From: RGIG4034 sp045576455
Lineage (GTDB): Bacteria > Bacillota > Clostridia > Lachnospirales > Lachnospiraceae
NCBI GenBank assembly: GCA_045576455.1
Contig: JAZNGM010000026.1
Span: forward strand, 94,592-158,591
Direction of reading: 5' to 3'
Length of the DNA stretch: 64,000 bases
Shown here: positions 63,901 through 64,000 of the stretch, piece by piece
Position numbering within the stretch: the stretch's first letter is position 1
Layout: the number at the start of each line of letters is the position of its first letter
Notes under the pieces: generated by a model
Told to the model about the DNA's origin: nothing
Database searches by the model: none
Seen by the model: the letters and a program-made list of their open reading frames with translations, nothing else
Made by a program: the position numbers and the translations under genes

Positions 63901-63937
63901 AAAAAAGAGAACTCCGAAAAGGAATTCTCTTTTTTTG
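63901..63937. terminator. Hairpin with T tracts on both sides near the right edge
   Basis: AAAAGAGAA and TTCTCTTTT arms around CTCCGAAAAGGA, with long A/T flanks; it could terminate transcription from either side. Confidence 0.65.
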
Positions 63938-63939
63938 TA

Positions 63940-64000
63940 AGCGCGAGACGGCGCACGAGGTCCGGGGGGCCTCGGTAATGCGCGGACCGGAGGGCAACGG
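63940..64000. other. GC-rich edge segment
   Basis: An abrupt GC-rich stretch unlike the rest of the window, with GGTCCG and CGGACC arms that can pair. It is cut by the window end. It could be part of a structured RNA or of a GC-rich repeat; I cannot name it. Confidence 0.3.

Noticed and set aside
63726..63978. Short ORFs on both strands at the right edge
   Set aside because: They run through hairpins and a terminator, lack ribosome sites and look non-coding.

Overview
The window reads as chromosomal DNA of a low-GC Gram-positive anaerobe, most likely a Lachnospiraceae-type member of the Clostridia (inference from gene content). The signs are strong AGGAGG-type ribosome sites, many intrinsic terminators, AddAB instead of RecBCD, a single-chain 1264-residue PurL, a TPP riboswitch driving ThiT, QueH, and several very large membrane-bound hybrid histidine kinases. 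None of the five tRNA genes encodes its 3' CCA. Most genes lie on the minus strand. No phage, insertion sequence, CRISPR array or conjugative gene was recognised, so this looks like core genome with a repeat-rich right half.

Layout. 1-5.1 kb: an edge-truncated bacteriohemerythrin/HIT fusion, a tRNA-Val/tRNA-Met pair, and the first hybrid kinase. 5.2-9.9 kb: a putative EAL/queH/argS operon. 10-11.4 kb: an aminotransferase behind a 30-bp palindrome. 11.4-19.4 kb: TetR regulator, purL and a second hybrid kinase. 19.5-21.8 kb: an unrecognised 758-residue protein with a cNMP-binding-like N-terminus. 21.9-26.6 kb: a third hybrid kinase and a HAD phosphatase fused to a CPBP membrane protease. 26.6-34.6 kb: TPP riboswitch/thiT convergent with addBA. 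34.6-41.4 kb: tRNA-Trp, a UDP-sugar pyrophosphorylase, azlCD and a heterodimeric ABC exporter. 41.6-44.3 kb: asparaginase, M19 dipeptidase and a class-I amidohydrolase. 44.3-50.4 kb: fourth hybrid kinase, hflX, a DUF3810 zinc protease-like protein and an NA37 nucleoid protein. 50.4-56.7 kb: tRNA-Pro(AGG), a candidate small RNA, pepD, a 53-bp tandem array, tRNA-Thr, metF and a PurF-like protein. 56.7-63.8 kb: GH27 glycosidase, a TetR/flavoprotein pair with two visible operators, acetyltransferases, a phosphoesterase, a racemase-like protein and a kinase-fold protein. The last 230 bases hold hairpins and a GC-rich edge that I cannot assign.

Together the window has an unusual density of signalling genes: four hybrid kinases, three with a C-terminal Hpt domain, plus one c-di-GMP phosphodiesterase-like protein, and no recognisable DNA-binding response regulator beside them. 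The metabolic genes cover purine synthesis, folate/one-carbon, thiamine uptake and peptide/amide nitrogen salvage.

The observations most worth a second look are the hemerythrin-HIT and HAD-CPBP fusions; a PurF paralogue lacking the N-terminal Cys; a candidate 125-nt RNA at 50.7 kb with a promoter, a perfect Shine-Dalgarno and a terminator but no start codon; four TGTGCA sites at exact 10-bp spacing before a kinase gene; and a run of tandem repeats with many different periods between 47 and 64 kb.
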